DNA of 64,000 bases, taken from the NCBI GenBank assembly GCA_019455065.1, contig JACFNC010000019.1, forward strand, positions 1-64,000. The letters are read 5' to 3'. Shown piece by piece: positions 11,431-21,083 of this stretch (within the stretch, counting starts at the first letter, position 1; the number at the start of each line of letters is the position of its first letter). The notes beneath the pieces are model-generated. The model ran no database searches. It had not been told where the DNA came from and saw only the letters and a list, made by a program, of their open reading frames with translations. The position numbers and the translations under genes were made by a program. This stretch comes from Rhodospirillales bacterium (GTDB lineage: Bacteria; Pseudomonadota; Alphaproteobacteria; Rhodospirillales; Magnetospirillaceae).

Positions 11431-11547
11431 CTACGTCACGGTTTTCTTCGTAGTCAGGGTCTTGGTCGTGATGATGACGGACGCCGCCCGCCCGGCCTCT
11501 CGGCCGGCGGCTCGCCTGGAAACGGGCATGGGGCCACGATTCGACAC
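11431..11547 (-). CDS. Thr/Lys/Ile-rich leader peptide of asd
   Basis: A 38-residue frame from GTG 11547 to TAG 11431-11433. Its start has an excellent ribosome site, GGAGGA with a 6-base spacer (11559-11554). The last 14 residues are IITTKTLTTKKTVT: seven Thr, three Lys and two Ile, all products of the pathway that asd feeds. An internal ATG (11529) lacks a site. The codon run ACGACCAAG contains CGACCA (11468-11463), which can pair with TGGTCG (11423-11418) after the stop. A ribosome stalled on Thr/Lys codons would free that segment for the antiterminator. This is the layout of classical leader-peptide attenuators (thrL, ilvL types). Confidence 0.82.
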   Translation of the reverse strand: MSNRGPMPVSRRAAGREAGRAASVIITTKTLTTKKTVT

Positions 11548-11719
11548 TGCGGTTCCTCCGTCGCGGCGCGAGGATTACCCCAAAGCGCCGCGACCTGGCA
11601 AGTGGATTCTACGGGATCGTGCAGGTAGGAGTGACGCGATTAAGGTACGCGAACCCGATGAGCGCCTCCGCCGAGCGGGCAGGCCACTATAGTGAGAGAT
11701 TGGAATAGGTATAACAAGG

Positions 11720-13000
11720 ATGCGGCACGTGTATGGACGGTCCGTGAGTGACGCCCCGATGACGTTCATCACCGAGGCCCGTCTGATCGGGTTGGTGCGC
11801 GCACTTTCCTTTGCTCGCTCGCTGTCGGACATCACCTCGACCGTCACCCAGGCGGCACGCTCCATGGTGGGCGCCGACGGTGTGACCTTCGTACTGCGCG
11901 ACGGCGACCGCTGCTATTACGCCGACGAGGACGCCATCGGCCCGCTTTGGAAGGGCCAGCGATTCCCCGCCAAGGCATGCATTTCCGGCTGGTGCATGAT
12001 GCATCGCGAGACCGTCGTGCTCGAGGACATTTACGACGACGCACGCATCCCCGCCGATGCCTATCGCCCCACCTTCGTACGCAGCCTCGCGATGGTGCCG
12101 GTGCGCCCCGAGAATCCGATCGCGGCGATCGGCGCCTACTGGCGGACAGAACATCGCGCGAGCGAAGCCGAACTGGCCATCCTGCAGGCCGTGGCGGACG
12201 CAACCTCGCTGGCCATCAGCAACGTCGAGCTCAGTCTCACCCAGGAGCGACTGGCTGCGGAAAAGGAGCAGGTGGAAAGGGCCGCGGCGGCCAAGGTGCG
12301 CTCGCTCGCGGCGGCCAGCCACGATCTCCGCCAGCCGCTCCAGGCCGCCCAGCTTTTTCTCGAAACCCTGCGCCGCCAATTGAAGGATCCGAGGGACCTC
12401 AAGGTCCTCGAACTGGCCGGGCTCGCGCTCCAGGGGGGAGACAATCTGGCCATGAAACTGCTCGAACTCGCTCGCCTGGATGCGGGCGAGTTTCGGCCGC
12501 ATTTCAGTAACTTCGCATTGGGCGGCCTCATCGCCCAAATCGCGGCCGAGGCAAGAGTGCGGGCCGACATCGAGGGAACCACGTTGCGTGCGGTGGGCAC
12601 CTCGGCCGTCGTCCGCAGCGATCCCGACCTCGTCGCCAGAATAGTCCGCAACCTGGTTTCCAACGCCCTGAAGTTCGCCCGGGGCCGACGGGTCCTCATC
12701 GGTTGCCGGCGCACGGCCGGGTTCGCCCGCGTCGAGGTTTGGGATGCCGGCATCGGGATCGCGGACGACAAGCTGGGCCAAATCTTCGACGAGTTCTACC
12801 GCACGGGAGAGGCACGCGACAGCGGCGCGCCGGGTTTGGGTATCGGCTTGGCGGTCGTCCGCAAGCTCGCCACCCTCGTCGGCTCGAACGTCACCGTGCG
12901 TTCGGTCGTCGGCAAGGGGTCGGTGTTCGCCTTCGACCTACCGCTCGCGCGATCGGGCCGGAACCCATTGCCCCCGGGGCCGTTACCTCTCGCAGAGTGA
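11720..13000 (+). CDS. Soluble GAF-domain sensor histidine kinase
   Basis: A 426-residue kinase without membrane segments. A GAF sensor domain (about 20-175) contains FPAKACISGWCMMHRETVVLEDIYDD and is followed by a short coiled coil. Then come HisKA with ASHDLRQPLQA (phospho-acceptor His near 201) and a HATPase domain with NLVSNALKFARG, WDAGIGI and GLGIGLAV boxes. There is no receiver domain and no response regulator next to it, so its partner is encoded elsewhere. The start is uncertain between ATG 11720 and in-frame GTG 11744. The stop is 14 bp before a Cys-rich small protein, probably the same transcript. Confidence 0.88.
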   Translation: MRHVYGRSVSDAPMTFITEARLIGLVRALSFARSLSDITSTVTQAARSMVGADGVTFVLRDGDRCYYADEDAIGPLWKGQRFPAKACISGWCMMHRETVVLEDIYDDARIPADAYRPTFVRSLAMVPVRPENPIAAIGAYWRTEHRASEAELAILQAVADATSLAISNVELSLTQERLAAEKEQVERAAAAKVRSLAAASHDLRQPLQAAQLFLETLRRQLKDPRDLKVLELAGLALQGGDNLAMKLLELARLDAGEFRPHFSNFALGGLIAQIAAEARVRADIEGTTLRAVGTSAVVRSDPDLVARIVRNLVSNALKFARGRRVLIGCRRTAGFARVEVWDAGIGIADDKLGQIFDEFYRTGEARDSGAPGLGIGLAVVRKLATLVGSNVTVRSVVGKGSVFAFDLPLARSGRNPLPPGPLPLAE

Positions 13001-13014
13001 CCGAGGAGGGAACC

Positions 13015-13248
13015 ATGCCCCGATGCGAGACCTGCGGCAACGATTACGACAAGGCTTTTCAGGTGGTGATGGCGGGAACGCCGCACACCTTCGACAGCTT
13101 CGAATGCGCCATCCACAAGCTGGCGCCCAACTGCGCCCATTGCGGCATGCGGATCATCGGCCACGGCGTCGAGACCGAGGGCAGGATGTTCTGCTGCGCC
13201 AACTGTGCGAGCGAAGAAGGCCGCAAGGGCCTGCGCGACCGGATGTGA
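13015..13248 (+). CDS. Small Cys-rich protein, probably zinc-binding
   Basis: A 77-residue protein with pairs C4-x2-C7, C31-x2-H34, C40-x2-C43 and C60C61-x2-C64, enough ligands for two metal sites. The FCCANC segment recalls the metal-binding segment of bacterial metallothioneins, but the whole is not a clear metallothionein. GAGGAGGG lies 4-11 bases before ATG 13015. It follows the GAF kinase gene closely and is convergent with leuB. The function is unknown; a metal-storage role or zinc-ribbon adaptor is inferred from the cysteines only. Confidence 0.75.
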   Translation: MPRCETCGNDYDKAFQVVMAGTPHTFDSFECAIHKLAPNCAHCGMRIIGHGVETEGRMFCCANCASEEGRKGLRDRM

Positions 13249-13275
13249 GGCGGGCCTGTTCCCGCGAGCCGAAGG

Positions 13276-13314
13276 CGAAGCAATCCAGGACACCGCCGAG
13301 ACTGGATTGCTTCG
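13276..13314. repeat. 13-bp inverted repeat between convergent genes
   Basis: CGAAGCAATCCAG (13276-13288) and CTGGATTGCTTCG (13302-13314) around a 13-base spacer. It lies between the convergent Cys-rich gene and leuB. There is no flanking T-run. The wording (GAAGCAATCC...GGATTGCTTCGTCGC) is that of a dispersed alphaproteobacterial palindrome, as I remember it. Confidence 0.7.
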
Positions 13315-13350
13315 TCGCGCCGCTCCTCGCAATTGGCGATGTCTTCGTGA

Positions 13351-14457
<1,107 letters not shown>

Positions 14458-14496
14458 GGTCTCTCCCCCAACTCAGCTTCCATTTCCATGATCGTC

Positions 14497-14569
14497 ATGC
14501 CCGGGCTTGACCCGGGCATCCACTGAGCGCCTCACCAAGAACGTGGATGGCCGGATCAAGTCCGGCCAT
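14497..14569. repeat. Two dispersed palindromes between leuB and leuD
   Basis: ATGCCCGGG-CTTGA-CCCGGGCAT (14497-14519) and ATGGCCGGA-TCAAG-TCCGGCCAT (14547-14569). Both have perfect 9-bp arms, and their loops are complementary to each other (CTTGA/TCAAG). In mRNA they would form two stable hairpins between leuD and leuB. Confidence 0.8.
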
Positions 14570-14600
14570 GACGCCTTCAGCAAACGATCGCCCCCTCCCC

Positions 14601-15212
14601 TTACGCCGCCAGCCAGGGCTGCGACTGCCGCATCCTCGTTTCGAACGCCTCGATCCTGTCGGCCTTCTGCAGGGTCAGCCCGATGTCGTCGAGGCCGTTC
14701 AGCAGGCAATGCTTGCGGAACGGGTCGACCTCGAAACGGATGCAGCCGCCGTCCGGCCCCGTGATCTCCTGCTTTTCCAGATCGACCGTCACGATGGCGT
14801 TGGCCCCGCGCCTGGCATCGTCCATCAGCTTGTCCACCTGCTCCTGCGGCAGGCGGATGGGCAAGATGCCGTTCTTGAAGCAGTTGTTGTAGAAGATGTC
14901 GGCGAAGCTGGGCGCGATGATGCAGCGGATGCCGAAATCCAGGAGCGCCCAGGGTGCATGCTCGCGCGACGAGCCACAGCCGAAATTCGCCCCCGCCACC
15001 AGGATGACTGCTTTCCGATAGGCCGGCTGATTGAGCACGAAGTCCGGCACCTCGCGGCCGTCCGGGGTGTAGCGCATCTCGTCGAACAGGTTGCGGCCGA
15101 GCCCGGTGCGCTTGATGGTCTTCAGGAACTGCTTTGGTATGATCATGTCGGTGTCGACATTGATGATCGGCAGCGGCGCCGCGACCCCGGTGAGCTTGGT
15201 GAACTTGTCCAT
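14601..15212 (-). CDS. leuD: 3-isopropylmalate dehydratase small subunit
   Basis: A 203-residue swivel-domain subunit of isopropylmalate isomerase, acting with LeuC. Seen: [17 protein letters not shown], the substrate loop [16 protein letters not shown] and [21 protein letters not shown]. Length and motifs are typical. The ATG is 12 bp downstream of the leuC stop codon, so the two subunits are cotranscribed. Confidence 0.97.
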   Translation of the reverse strand: MDKFTKLTGVAAPLPIINVDTDMIIPKQFLKTIKRTGLGRNLFDEMRYTPDGREVPDFVLNQPAYRKAVILVAGANFGCGSSREHAPWALLDFGIRCIIAPSFADIFYNNCFKNGILPIRLPQEQVDKLMDDARRGANAIVTVDLEKQEITGPDGGCIRFEVDPFRKHCLLNGLDDIGLTLQKADRIEAFETRMRQSQPWLAA

Positions 15213-15224
15213 CTCCCTGCTCCC

Positions 15225-16631
15225 TTAAGCCAGCTTGCGCCAGTCGGTCAGCCTGCCGGTGACGGCGGCGGCGGCGGCCATCTCGGGGCTGACCAGATGG
15301 GTACGACCGCCGCGTCCCTGCCGGCCCTCGAAATTGCGGTTCGAGGTCGAGGCCGAACGCTGCCCCGGCTTCAATTTGTCGGCGTTCATCGCCAGACACA
15401 TCGAACAACCCGGCTCGCGCCATTCGAAGCCGGCCTCGAGGAACACCTTGTCGAGGCCTTCCCGCTCGGCCTGCTCCTTGACCAGGCCGGAGCCGGGCAC
15501 GACCAGCGCCTGCACGCCGGTGGCCACCTTTCGCCCCTTGGCCACGGCGGCGGCGGCGCGCAGGTCCTCGATGCGTCCGTTGGTGCACGAGCCGATGAAC
15601 ACAACGTCGATCGCCACCTCGCCCAGCGGCGTGCCGGGGGTCAGGCCCATGTAGTCGAGAGAGCGTTCCATGGCCCGGCGCTTCGCCTCGTCCGGCTCGC
15701 GGGCTGGATCGGGAACCTTGGCGGTGATCGGCAGCACGTCCTGCGGGCTGGTGCCCCAGGTCACCTGCGGAACCAGGCTCGCGGCGTCGATGACGACCTC
15801 GGCGTCGAAGACGGCGCCTTCGTCGCTCTTCAGCGTCTTCCAGTAGTTGACCGCCGCCTCCCAGACCGCCCCCTTGGGGGCGCGAACGCGGCCCTTCAGG
15901 TATTCGAAGGTCGTCTCGTCGGGTGCGATGATGCCGGCGCGGGCCCCCGCCTCGATGGTCATGTTGCAGACCGTCATGCGGCCTTCCATCGACAGGTCGC
16001 GTATCGCCTTGCCCGCGTACTCGACCACGTAGCCGGTCCCGCCCGCGGTGCCGATGCGGCCGATGATGGCGAGCACGATGTCCTTGGCCGTCACGCCGGG
16101 GGGCAGGTCGCCGTCCACCGTGATGCGCATGTTCTTGGCCGGCTGCTGCACCAGGGTTTGGGTGGCCAGCACATGTTCGACCTCGGAGGTTCCGATGCCG
16201 AAGGCCAGGGCGCCGAAGGCGCCATGGGTGGCGGTGTGGGAATCGCCGCAGACGATGGTCGTGCCGGGCAGCGTGAAGCCCTGCTCGGGGCCGACGATGT
16301 GCACGATGCCCTGGCGCACGTCGTCCATCGCCAGATATTCGACGCCGAGGTCGCGGCAGTTTGCCTCCAGGGTTTCGACCTGGATGCGCGATTCCTCGTC
16401 GGCGATGCCCTTGGAGCGGTCGGTGGTGGGCACGTTGTGGTCGGCCACCGCCAGCGTGAGGTCCGGCCGCCGCACCTTGCGCCCCGCCGCGCGCAGGCCC
16501 TCGAAGGCCTGCGGGCTGGTCACCTCGTGGATGAGGTGGCGGTCGATGTAGATGAGGCAGGTGCCGTCATCCTGGACGTCGACCAGATGGGCGTCCCAGA
16601 TCTTGTCGAACAGGGTGCGGGGTTTCGCCAT
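15225..16631 (-). CDS. leuC: 3-isopropylmalate dehydratase large subunit
   Basis: A 468-residue aconitase-family subunit carrying a [4Fe-4S] cluster. Seen: the early [16 protein letters not shown] segment, [20 protein letters not shown], and the cluster ligands in [11 protein letters not shown] and [11 protein letters not shown]. It stands first of leuC-leuD-leuB. The 113-bp gap from rplS holds a large palindrome and no Leu-rich leader peptide, so I see no attenuator for this operon here. Confidence 0.97.
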   Translation of the reverse strand: MAKPRTLFDKIWDAHLVDVQDDGTCLIYIDRHLIHEVTSPQAFEGLRAAGRKVRRPDLTLAVADHNVPTTDRSKGIADEESRIQVETLEANCRDLGVEYLAMDDVRQGIVHIVGPEQGFTLPGTTIVCGDSHTATHGAFGALAFGIGTSEVEHVLATQTLVQQPAKNMRITVDGDLPPGVTAKDIVLAIIGRIGTAGGTGYVVEYAGKAIRDLSMEGRMTVCNMTIEAGARAGIIAPDETTFEYLKGRVRAPKGAVWEAAVNYWKTLKSDEGAVFDAEVVIDAASLVPQVTWGTSPQDVLPITAKVPDPAREPDEAKRRAMERSLDYMGLTPGTPLGEVAIDVVFIGSCTNGRIEDLRAAAAVAKGRKVATGVQALVVPGSGLVKEQAEREGLDKVFLEAGFEWREPGCSMCLAMNADKLKPGQRSASTSNRNFEGRQGRGGRTHLVSPEMAAAAAVTGRLTDWRKLA

Positions 16632-16647
16632 GACGTGCTCCCAAGTT

Positions 16648-16735
16648 CATCCTTCGAGACGCCGGCTGCGCCGGCTCCTCAGGATGAGGCGCCCCTCATG
16701 CTGAGGAGGGCGCATAGCGCCCGTCTCGAAGAATG
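16648..16735. repeat. 88-bp nested inverted repeat between rplS and leuC
   Basis: Outer arms CATCCTTCGAGACG (16648-16661) and CGTCTCGAAGAATG (16722-16735) differ at one position. Inner arms CTCCTCAG (16675-16682) and CTGAGGAG (16701-16708) nest inside. This forms a long cruciform-capable unit, typical of a dispersed element seen between genes in many alphaproteobacteria. It nearly fills the gap. Confidence 0.8.
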
Positions 16736-16744
16736 CAGATCCCT

Positions 16745-17170
16745 CTACTTCCTCTCGGCCTTCTCGGCCGCGGCGGCCTCGCGCTCGGCGGCGGTCACCT
16801 TGCCGGAGAAGCCGGTGGTCTGCTCGGCGATGCGGGCCGACTTGCCGCGACGTTCGCGCAGGTAGTACAGCTTGGCCCGGCGCACGTCGCCACGGCGCAC
16901 CACCTCGATGGCGGCGATGTTGGGCGAGTACAGCGGGAACACGCGCTCGACGCCCTCGCCGTAGGAGATCTTGCGCACCGTGAACGACGAGTTCAGGCCG
17001 TCGTTCTTGCGGGCGATGCACACTCCCTCATAGGCCTGGACTCGCTCGCGCTGCCCTTCCACGACCTTGACCTTGACGTTCACCGTGTCGCCGGGGGCGA
17101 ACTGGGGAACCGGGCGGTCGGCGGTCAACTTCTCGATTTGCTCGCTCTCGAGCTGCTGGATGATGTTCAT
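16745..17170 (-). CDS. rplS: 50S ribosomal protein L19
   Basis: A 141-residue L19, located at the 30S-50S interface. Seen: [15 protein letters not shown] at the start, [31 protein letters not shown] in segments, [30 protein letters not shown], and an Ala/Lys-rich tail. The start at 17170 matches the family; an in-frame upstream ATG runs into trmD. It is the fourth gene of rpsP-rimM-trmD-rplS, in the usual order. Confidence 0.97.
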   Translation of the reverse strand: MNIIQQLESEQIEKLTADRPVPQFAPGDTVNVKVKVVEGQRERVQAYEGVCIARKNDGLNSSFTVRKISYGEGVERVFPLYSPNIAAIEVVRRGDVRRAKLYYLRERRGKSARIAEQTTGFSGKVTAAEREAAAAEKAERK

Positions 17171-17172
17171 GT

Positions 17173-17880
17173 TCAACCCTCTTCGTCCTTCCTGGCGGCT
17201 TGGTGCCGGGCCCACAGGTCCGGCCGTCGCCGCCGCGTCACGTCTTCCGCCTGAGCCCTGCGCCAGGCGCGCACCTTCTCATGGTGGCCGGACAGCAGAA
17301 CCTCCGGCACCGCCCGGTCCCGCCATACCTGCGGCCGGGTGTAGTGGGGGTATTCGAGAATCCCCCACTCGAAACTTTCCTCCGCCAGCGACTCCTCCTT
17401 GCCGATCACTCCCGGCAGGAGTCGCACCACGGCGTCCATCAGCACCATCGCCGCCGGCTCGCCGCCCGACAGGACGTAGTCGCCGAGGCTGATCTCCTCC
17501 GCCTCGTGGGCGTCCAGCACGCGCTGGTCGACGCCCTCGAAGCGGCCGCACAAGATCGCCACCCCCTGCCCCGCCGCCAGCGCGCGAACCCGCGCCTGGG
17601 TCAGCAGGGCGCCGCGCGGCGTCAGATAGACGAGTGGCACGCCCTCGCGCCGGCCCGCCCGGATGGCGGCGTCGACCACGTCGGGCCGCATCACCATCCC
17701 CGGGCCGCCGCCGAACGGGGCGTCGTCGACGGACCGGTGTTTATCGCGCGCGAAGTCGCGAATGTCCACCGTTTCCAGCGTCCACACACCCTCGTGCAGA
17801 GCCCTGCCGGCAAGGCTGTGACCCAACGGTCCCGGAAACATCTCCGGGAAGATGGTCAGCACCGTCGCCGTCCAGCCCAT
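17173..17880 (-). CDS. trmD: tRNA (guanine-N1-)-methyltransferase
   Basis: A 235-residue SPOUT methyltransferase that makes m1G37 in tRNAs with G36, preventing +1 frameshifts. Seen: [23 protein letters not shown], the knot region [14 protein letters not shown] and [17 protein letters not shown], and the [22 protein letters not shown] motif. It overlaps the rimM stop by one base and ends 2 bp before the rplS ATG. Confidence 0.97.
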   Translation of the reverse strand: MGWTATVLTIFPEMFPGPLGHSLAGRALHEGVWTLETVDIRDFARDKHRSVDDAPFGGGPGMVMRPDVVDAAIRAGRREGVPLVYLTPRGALLTQARVRALAAGQGVAILCGRFEGVDQRVLDAHEAEEISLGDYVLSGGEPAAMVLMDAVVRLLPGVIGKEESLAEESFEWGILEYPHYTRPQVWRDRAVPEVLLSGHHEKVRAWRRAQAEDVTRRRRPDLWARHQAARKDEEG

Positions 17881-18404
17881 CAGCCCTCGTCCTCCGGCCG
17901 GACCTCGATCTCGGCCGGCACTTCCACCACCACCCGGCCGCCGGCGATGTCGACCAGCGGCACCCGCTCCCGCGTGAACGGAAGCATCATAGTCTCGCCC
18001 GACGGTCGCGCGATCTCGAGCACGTCGCCCGCCCCGAAATCGTGCACCGCGCTGACCCGACCGACCGTCCCGCCGTCCGCCGCGACCGCGGCGAGGCCGA
18101 TCAGGTCGGCATGGTAGAACTCGTCCTCGTCCGTCGTCGCCGGCAGCGCCGATCGCGGTACGTACAGACGCGTTCCCCGCAGCGCCTCGGCGGCATCGCG
18201 GTCGCCGACGCCGTCGACGGCCGCGGTTACCACCCCCTTGCCCACCGACAGCACCCGCAGACTGAAGCGGCGCCTGCCCTCGTCGTCCTCGACCGGACCG
18301 TAGGTGGCCACCGCACCGGGGTCGGCGGTGAAGCTCTTGATCCGCACCGCCCCGCGAACGCCATGCGCGCCGACGACGACGCCGACCAGCAGGCGGTCGG
18401 CCAT
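17880..18404 (-). CDS. rimM: 16S rRNA processing protein RimM
   Basis: A 174-residue 30S maturation factor that binds S19. Seen: [19 protein letters not shown] at the N-terminus, the central [21 protein letters not shown], and the PRC-barrel segment [12 protein letters not shown]...[17 protein letters not shown] with the terminal [13 protein letters not shown]. It is 4 bp downstream of rpsP. Confidence 0.95.
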   Translation of the reverse strand: MADRLLVGVVVGAHGVRGAVRIKSFTADPGAVATYGPVEDDEGRRRFSLRVLSVGKGVVTAAVDGVGDRDAAEALRGTRLYVPRSALPATTDEDEFYHADLIGLAAVAADGGTVGRVSAVHDFGAGDVLEIARPSGETMMLPFTRERVPLVDIAGGRVVVEVPAEIEVRPEDEG

Positions 18405-18408
18405 CGCC

Positions 18409-18756
18409 TTATTCGGCCGCCGCTTCCTTGGCCGCCTGCTTCATGCGCTCCTGCGCCTTGGCTTTGGGCAGCGGCTTCTTGGTCTGCTCGGCGCGCGGCC
18501 GCGCCGCGATGTAGCCGGCGTCGGAGAAGAACTTGGCGCAGCGGTCGGTGGGCTGCGCGCCGACGCCCAACCAATGCTTGATCCGATCCTCCTTCAGCAC
18601 CAGGCGCTCGGCATGCTCCTTGGGAAGCATCGGGTTGTAGGTGCCCAGCTTCTCCAGGAACTTGCCGTCCCGCGGGCTGCGCGAGTCGGCGAGAACGATT
18701 TTGTAGAACGGGCGCTTCTTGGCGCCGGCGCGGGCGAGTCGGATCTTCAGAGACAT
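18409..18756 (-). CDS. rpsP: 30S ribosomal protein S16
   Basis: A 115-residue S16 starting [21 protein letters not shown], with [18 protein letters not shown] and the [16 protein letters not shown] segment. The C-terminal extension is Lys/Ala-rich, longer than the short enterobacterial form and common in alphaproteobacteria. It begins the ribosomal operon. The 170-bp gap to ffh holds two palindromes. Confidence 0.97.
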   Translation of the reverse strand: MSLKIRLARAGAKKRPFYKIVLADSRSPRDGKFLEKLGTYNPMLPKEHAERLVLKEDRIKHWLGVGAQPTDRCAKFFSDAGYIAARPRAEQTKKPLPKAKAQERMKQAAKEAAAE

Positions 18757-18817
18757 TGTCGGTGCGTTCCTTGTTGTCTGTCGAAAACGTTGTGGGATGC
18801 TACGGCCGGTGTCCGCC

Positions 18818-18880
18818 GCCCCCGCGAAGGCGGGGGCCCATAAACACCTGTGCCAAATTGATTCCCGCTTCCGCGGGAAT
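18818..18880. repeat. Two short palindromes between ffh and rpsP
   Basis: GCCCCCGC-GAAG-GCGGGGGC (18818-18837) and ATTCCCGC-TTCC-GCGGGAAT (18861-18880). Both have 8-bp arms and 4-base loops, and the second is followed by GACG. These represent a second palindrome family, distinct from the ATGCCCGGG type. Confidence 0.75.
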
Positions 18881-18926
18881 GACGACTCAAAGCGCTAAGA
18901 GTGGCACCATTCATCGGGACCATCCC

Positions 18927-20282
18927 TTACCCTCGGGGCGGAAGGAGGCCGGGAATGCCGTGTCGCATCAGGCCCTTCTTTCCCATCTTGCTGACCTTCT
19001 TCATCATGTCCGCCATCTGCTGATGCTGCTTGAGAAGGCGGTTGACGTCCTGCACCGTGGTCCCCGAGCCGGCGGCAATTCGCCGCTTGCGCGAGGCCTT
19101 GATTATGTCGGGGTTGCGCCGCTCCTTGGCGGTCATGGACAGGATGATCGCCTCCTGGCGGGCGACCGTCTTGTCGTCGATCTTGGCGTCGGCGATCTGC
19201 TGCTTGATCTTGCCGATGCCCGGCAGCATGCCGAGGATGCCCTTCATGTCGCCCATCTTGCGAATCTGGCGCATCTGGCCCAACAGGTCTTCGAGATCGA
19301 ACTGGCCCTTCTGCACCCTGGCGGCCAGCTTCTCCGCCTCGGCCTTCTCGATGGTCTCGGTGGCCTTCTCGACCAAGCTGACGACGTCGCCCATGCCCAG
19401 GATCCGCCCCGCCAGGCGGTCGGGATGGAAAACCTCGAGGGCGTCCAGCTTCTCGCCGGCGCCCAAAAACTTGATGGGGCGGCCGGTGACGTGGCGCATC
19501 GACAGCGCGGCGCCGCCGCGGGCATCACCATCGACGCGGGTCAGTACGATCCCGGTGACTCCCACCTTCTCGTTGAACTCGCGGGCCAGCGTGACGGCGT
19601 CCTGGCCGGTCATCGCGTCGGCGACCAGCAGCGTCTCGGCGGGATGGGTGACGTCGCGAACCTGCGCGACCTCGGCCATCAACGCCTGGTCGATGTGCAG
19701 CCGGCCGGCGGTGTCGAGCACCACCACGTCATAGCCCTCGCGGCGGCCGGTCTCCATGGCCCGCCGCGCGATGCCCACCGGCATCTCGCCGAACACCACC
19801 GGCAGCGTGGCGACGCCCGCCTGCTCGCCGAGAACCGCCAATTGGTGCTGGGCGGCGGGACGATAGACGTCGAGCGAAGCCAGCAGCACCTTCTTCTTGT
19901 CACGGGTCTTGAGGCGCAGGGCGATCTTGGCGCTGGTCGTCGTCTTGCCCGAACCCTGAAGGCCGATCATCAGGATGGCCACCGGCGCCGCCGCGGCGAG
20001 ATTGAGATCGACGCCCTCGCTGCCCAGGGTTTCGACCAGGGTGTCGTGGACGATCTTGACGACCATCTGGCCGGGGCTGACGCTGCGGATGACCTCCTGG
20101 CCGACCGCCCGGTCCCGGACCTTCGCGATGAAGTCCTTGACGACGGGCAGCGCGACGTCGGCCTCGAGCAGGGCAACGCGCACCTCGCGCAGCGCCTCGG
20201 CGACGTCGGCCTCGTTCAACGCGCCGCGCCGCTTGAGCCGCTCGAAGACCTCGCCCAACCGGCCGCTCAGGCTCTCGAACAT
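18927..20282 (-). CDS. ffh: Signal recognition particle protein Ffh
   Basis: A 451-residue SRP GTPase that binds 4.5S RNA and nascent signal sequences and hands them to FtsY. Seen: the N domain (MFESLSGRLGEVFERLKRRG), G1 GLQGSGKTTTSAKIAL, G3 DTAGRLHID, TRVDGDARGGAALS, and a Met-rich M domain with MRQIRKMGDMKGILGMLPG. ATG 20282 follows GGAAGGG. A short upstream in-frame start (20306) has no such site. Confidence 0.97.
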   Translation of the reverse strand: MFESLSGRLGEVFERLKRRGALNEADVAEALREVRVALLEADVALPVVKDFIAKVRDRAVGQEVIRSVSPGQMVVKIVHDTLVETLGSEGVDLNLAAAAPVAILMIGLQGSGKTTTSAKIALRLKTRDKKKVLLASLDVYRPAAQHQLAVLGEQAGVATLPVVFGEMPVGIARRAMETGRREGYDVVVLDTAGRLHIDQALMAEVAQVRDVTHPAETLLVADAMTGQDAVTLAREFNEKVGVTGIVLTRVDGDARGGAALSMRHVTGRPIKFLGAGEKLDALEVFHPDRLAGRILGMGDVVSLVEKATETIEKAEAEKLAARVQKGQFDLEDLLGQMRQIRKMGDMKGILGMLPGIGKIKQQIADAKIDDKTVARQEAIILSMTAKERRNPDIIKASRKRRIAAGSGTTVQDVNRLLKQHQQMADMMKKVSKMGKKGLMRHGIPGLLPPRG

Positions 20283-20436
20283 CGATCCCTTCCGTCCAAA
20301 CACCAAAGCGCCGGTACGCGAACCCTCGCGGACCGGCGAACCTCCTCGGAGGCCAACGCCCTCTCAGCGGACTGAGAAAGCAGGGTTGTAAGCCCCGCCA
20401 CCACCGCTGTCAAGAAACCCGTCTCGTCCGCGCCGT

Positions 20437-20793
20437 TCAGCCGCGCGCCGCATTGCGCCGGCGGAGATTGAGGAGATGGATGATGCCGGCCACCAGTTCC
20501 AGATCCTCCTCGGGCAGCCGCCGGACGGCGCGCAGCACCATCTCCAGATAGTCGCCAAGGCCGTTGTCGGACACCCCGTTTCCATGGTCGGCGACCAGTT
20601 CCTGAATGGGGACCCCGAGGTTGTGGGCGATGCGATCGAGGGTCAACAACCCCGGTAGCGTCTTGCCGCGCTCGATGTTGGACACGGTCTCGACGGTCTT
20701 GCCGCAGCGGCGCGCAAGCTCCGCCTGCGTCAATCCCCGCTGATCACGGACGAGCTTGATTTTCTTGCCGATCGTATGCGCCAAACCATTCAT
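20437..20793 (-). CDS. XRE-family helix-turn-helix regulator
   Basis: A 118-residue protein. Residues 6-62 form a Cro/C1-type helix-turn-helix: IGKKIKLVRDQRGLTQAELARRCGKTVETVSNIERGKTLP. The C-terminal half (about 75-118) is a short Leu/Arg-rich helical region, possibly for dimerisation. It is divergent from the NIT-domain kinase gene (21084), across a 290-bp AT-rich gap. The target is unknown. Confidence 0.82.
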   Translation of the reverse strand: MNGLAHTIGKKIKLVRDQRGLTQAELARRCGKTVETVSNIERGKTLPGLLTLDRIAHNLGVPIQELVADHGNGVSDNGLGDYLEMVLRAVRRLPEEDLELVAGIIHLLNLRRRNAARG

Positions 20794-21083
20794 GCCCGTA
20801 TTTTCACGGCGGGTACGGCAGATGGCTATTGATGCGATATTTCAAGGGTCTGCCAAACTGATTATGCGGGGTACCGGGGCCAACTTGCGGCTATTGTTTA
20901 CTTTGGATTGCTTTATTTTCTTAGGTACTCTGGTTACGGTCCCCGCCTGTCGCCCATGGATTTTTGCAGTTGAAGGTCGAAAAAAAGGAGCGATAATCGG
21001 TTGAAGGTATGCTTCGGGCTTGCCTGGACAACTGGGGGTCCGTTTCGGGACAATATTACCATCGGGTTATTGGGGGAACCGGC

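Noticed and set aside
16632-16744. Leucine attenuator before leuC
   Set aside because: No Leu-rich short frame with a ribosome site exists; the hairpins are arms of a dispersed palindrome.
14547-16865. A 772-codon plus-strand frame opposite leuD and leuC
   Set aside because: The real genes have complete catalytic motifs. The antisense frame reads as His/Arg/Val-rich low-complexity sequence.
20822-21004. Short frame with a membrane-like stretch upstream of the NIT kinase
   Set aside because: It has no ribosome site, lies in the divergent AT-rich promoter gap and lacks the codon bias of neighbours.
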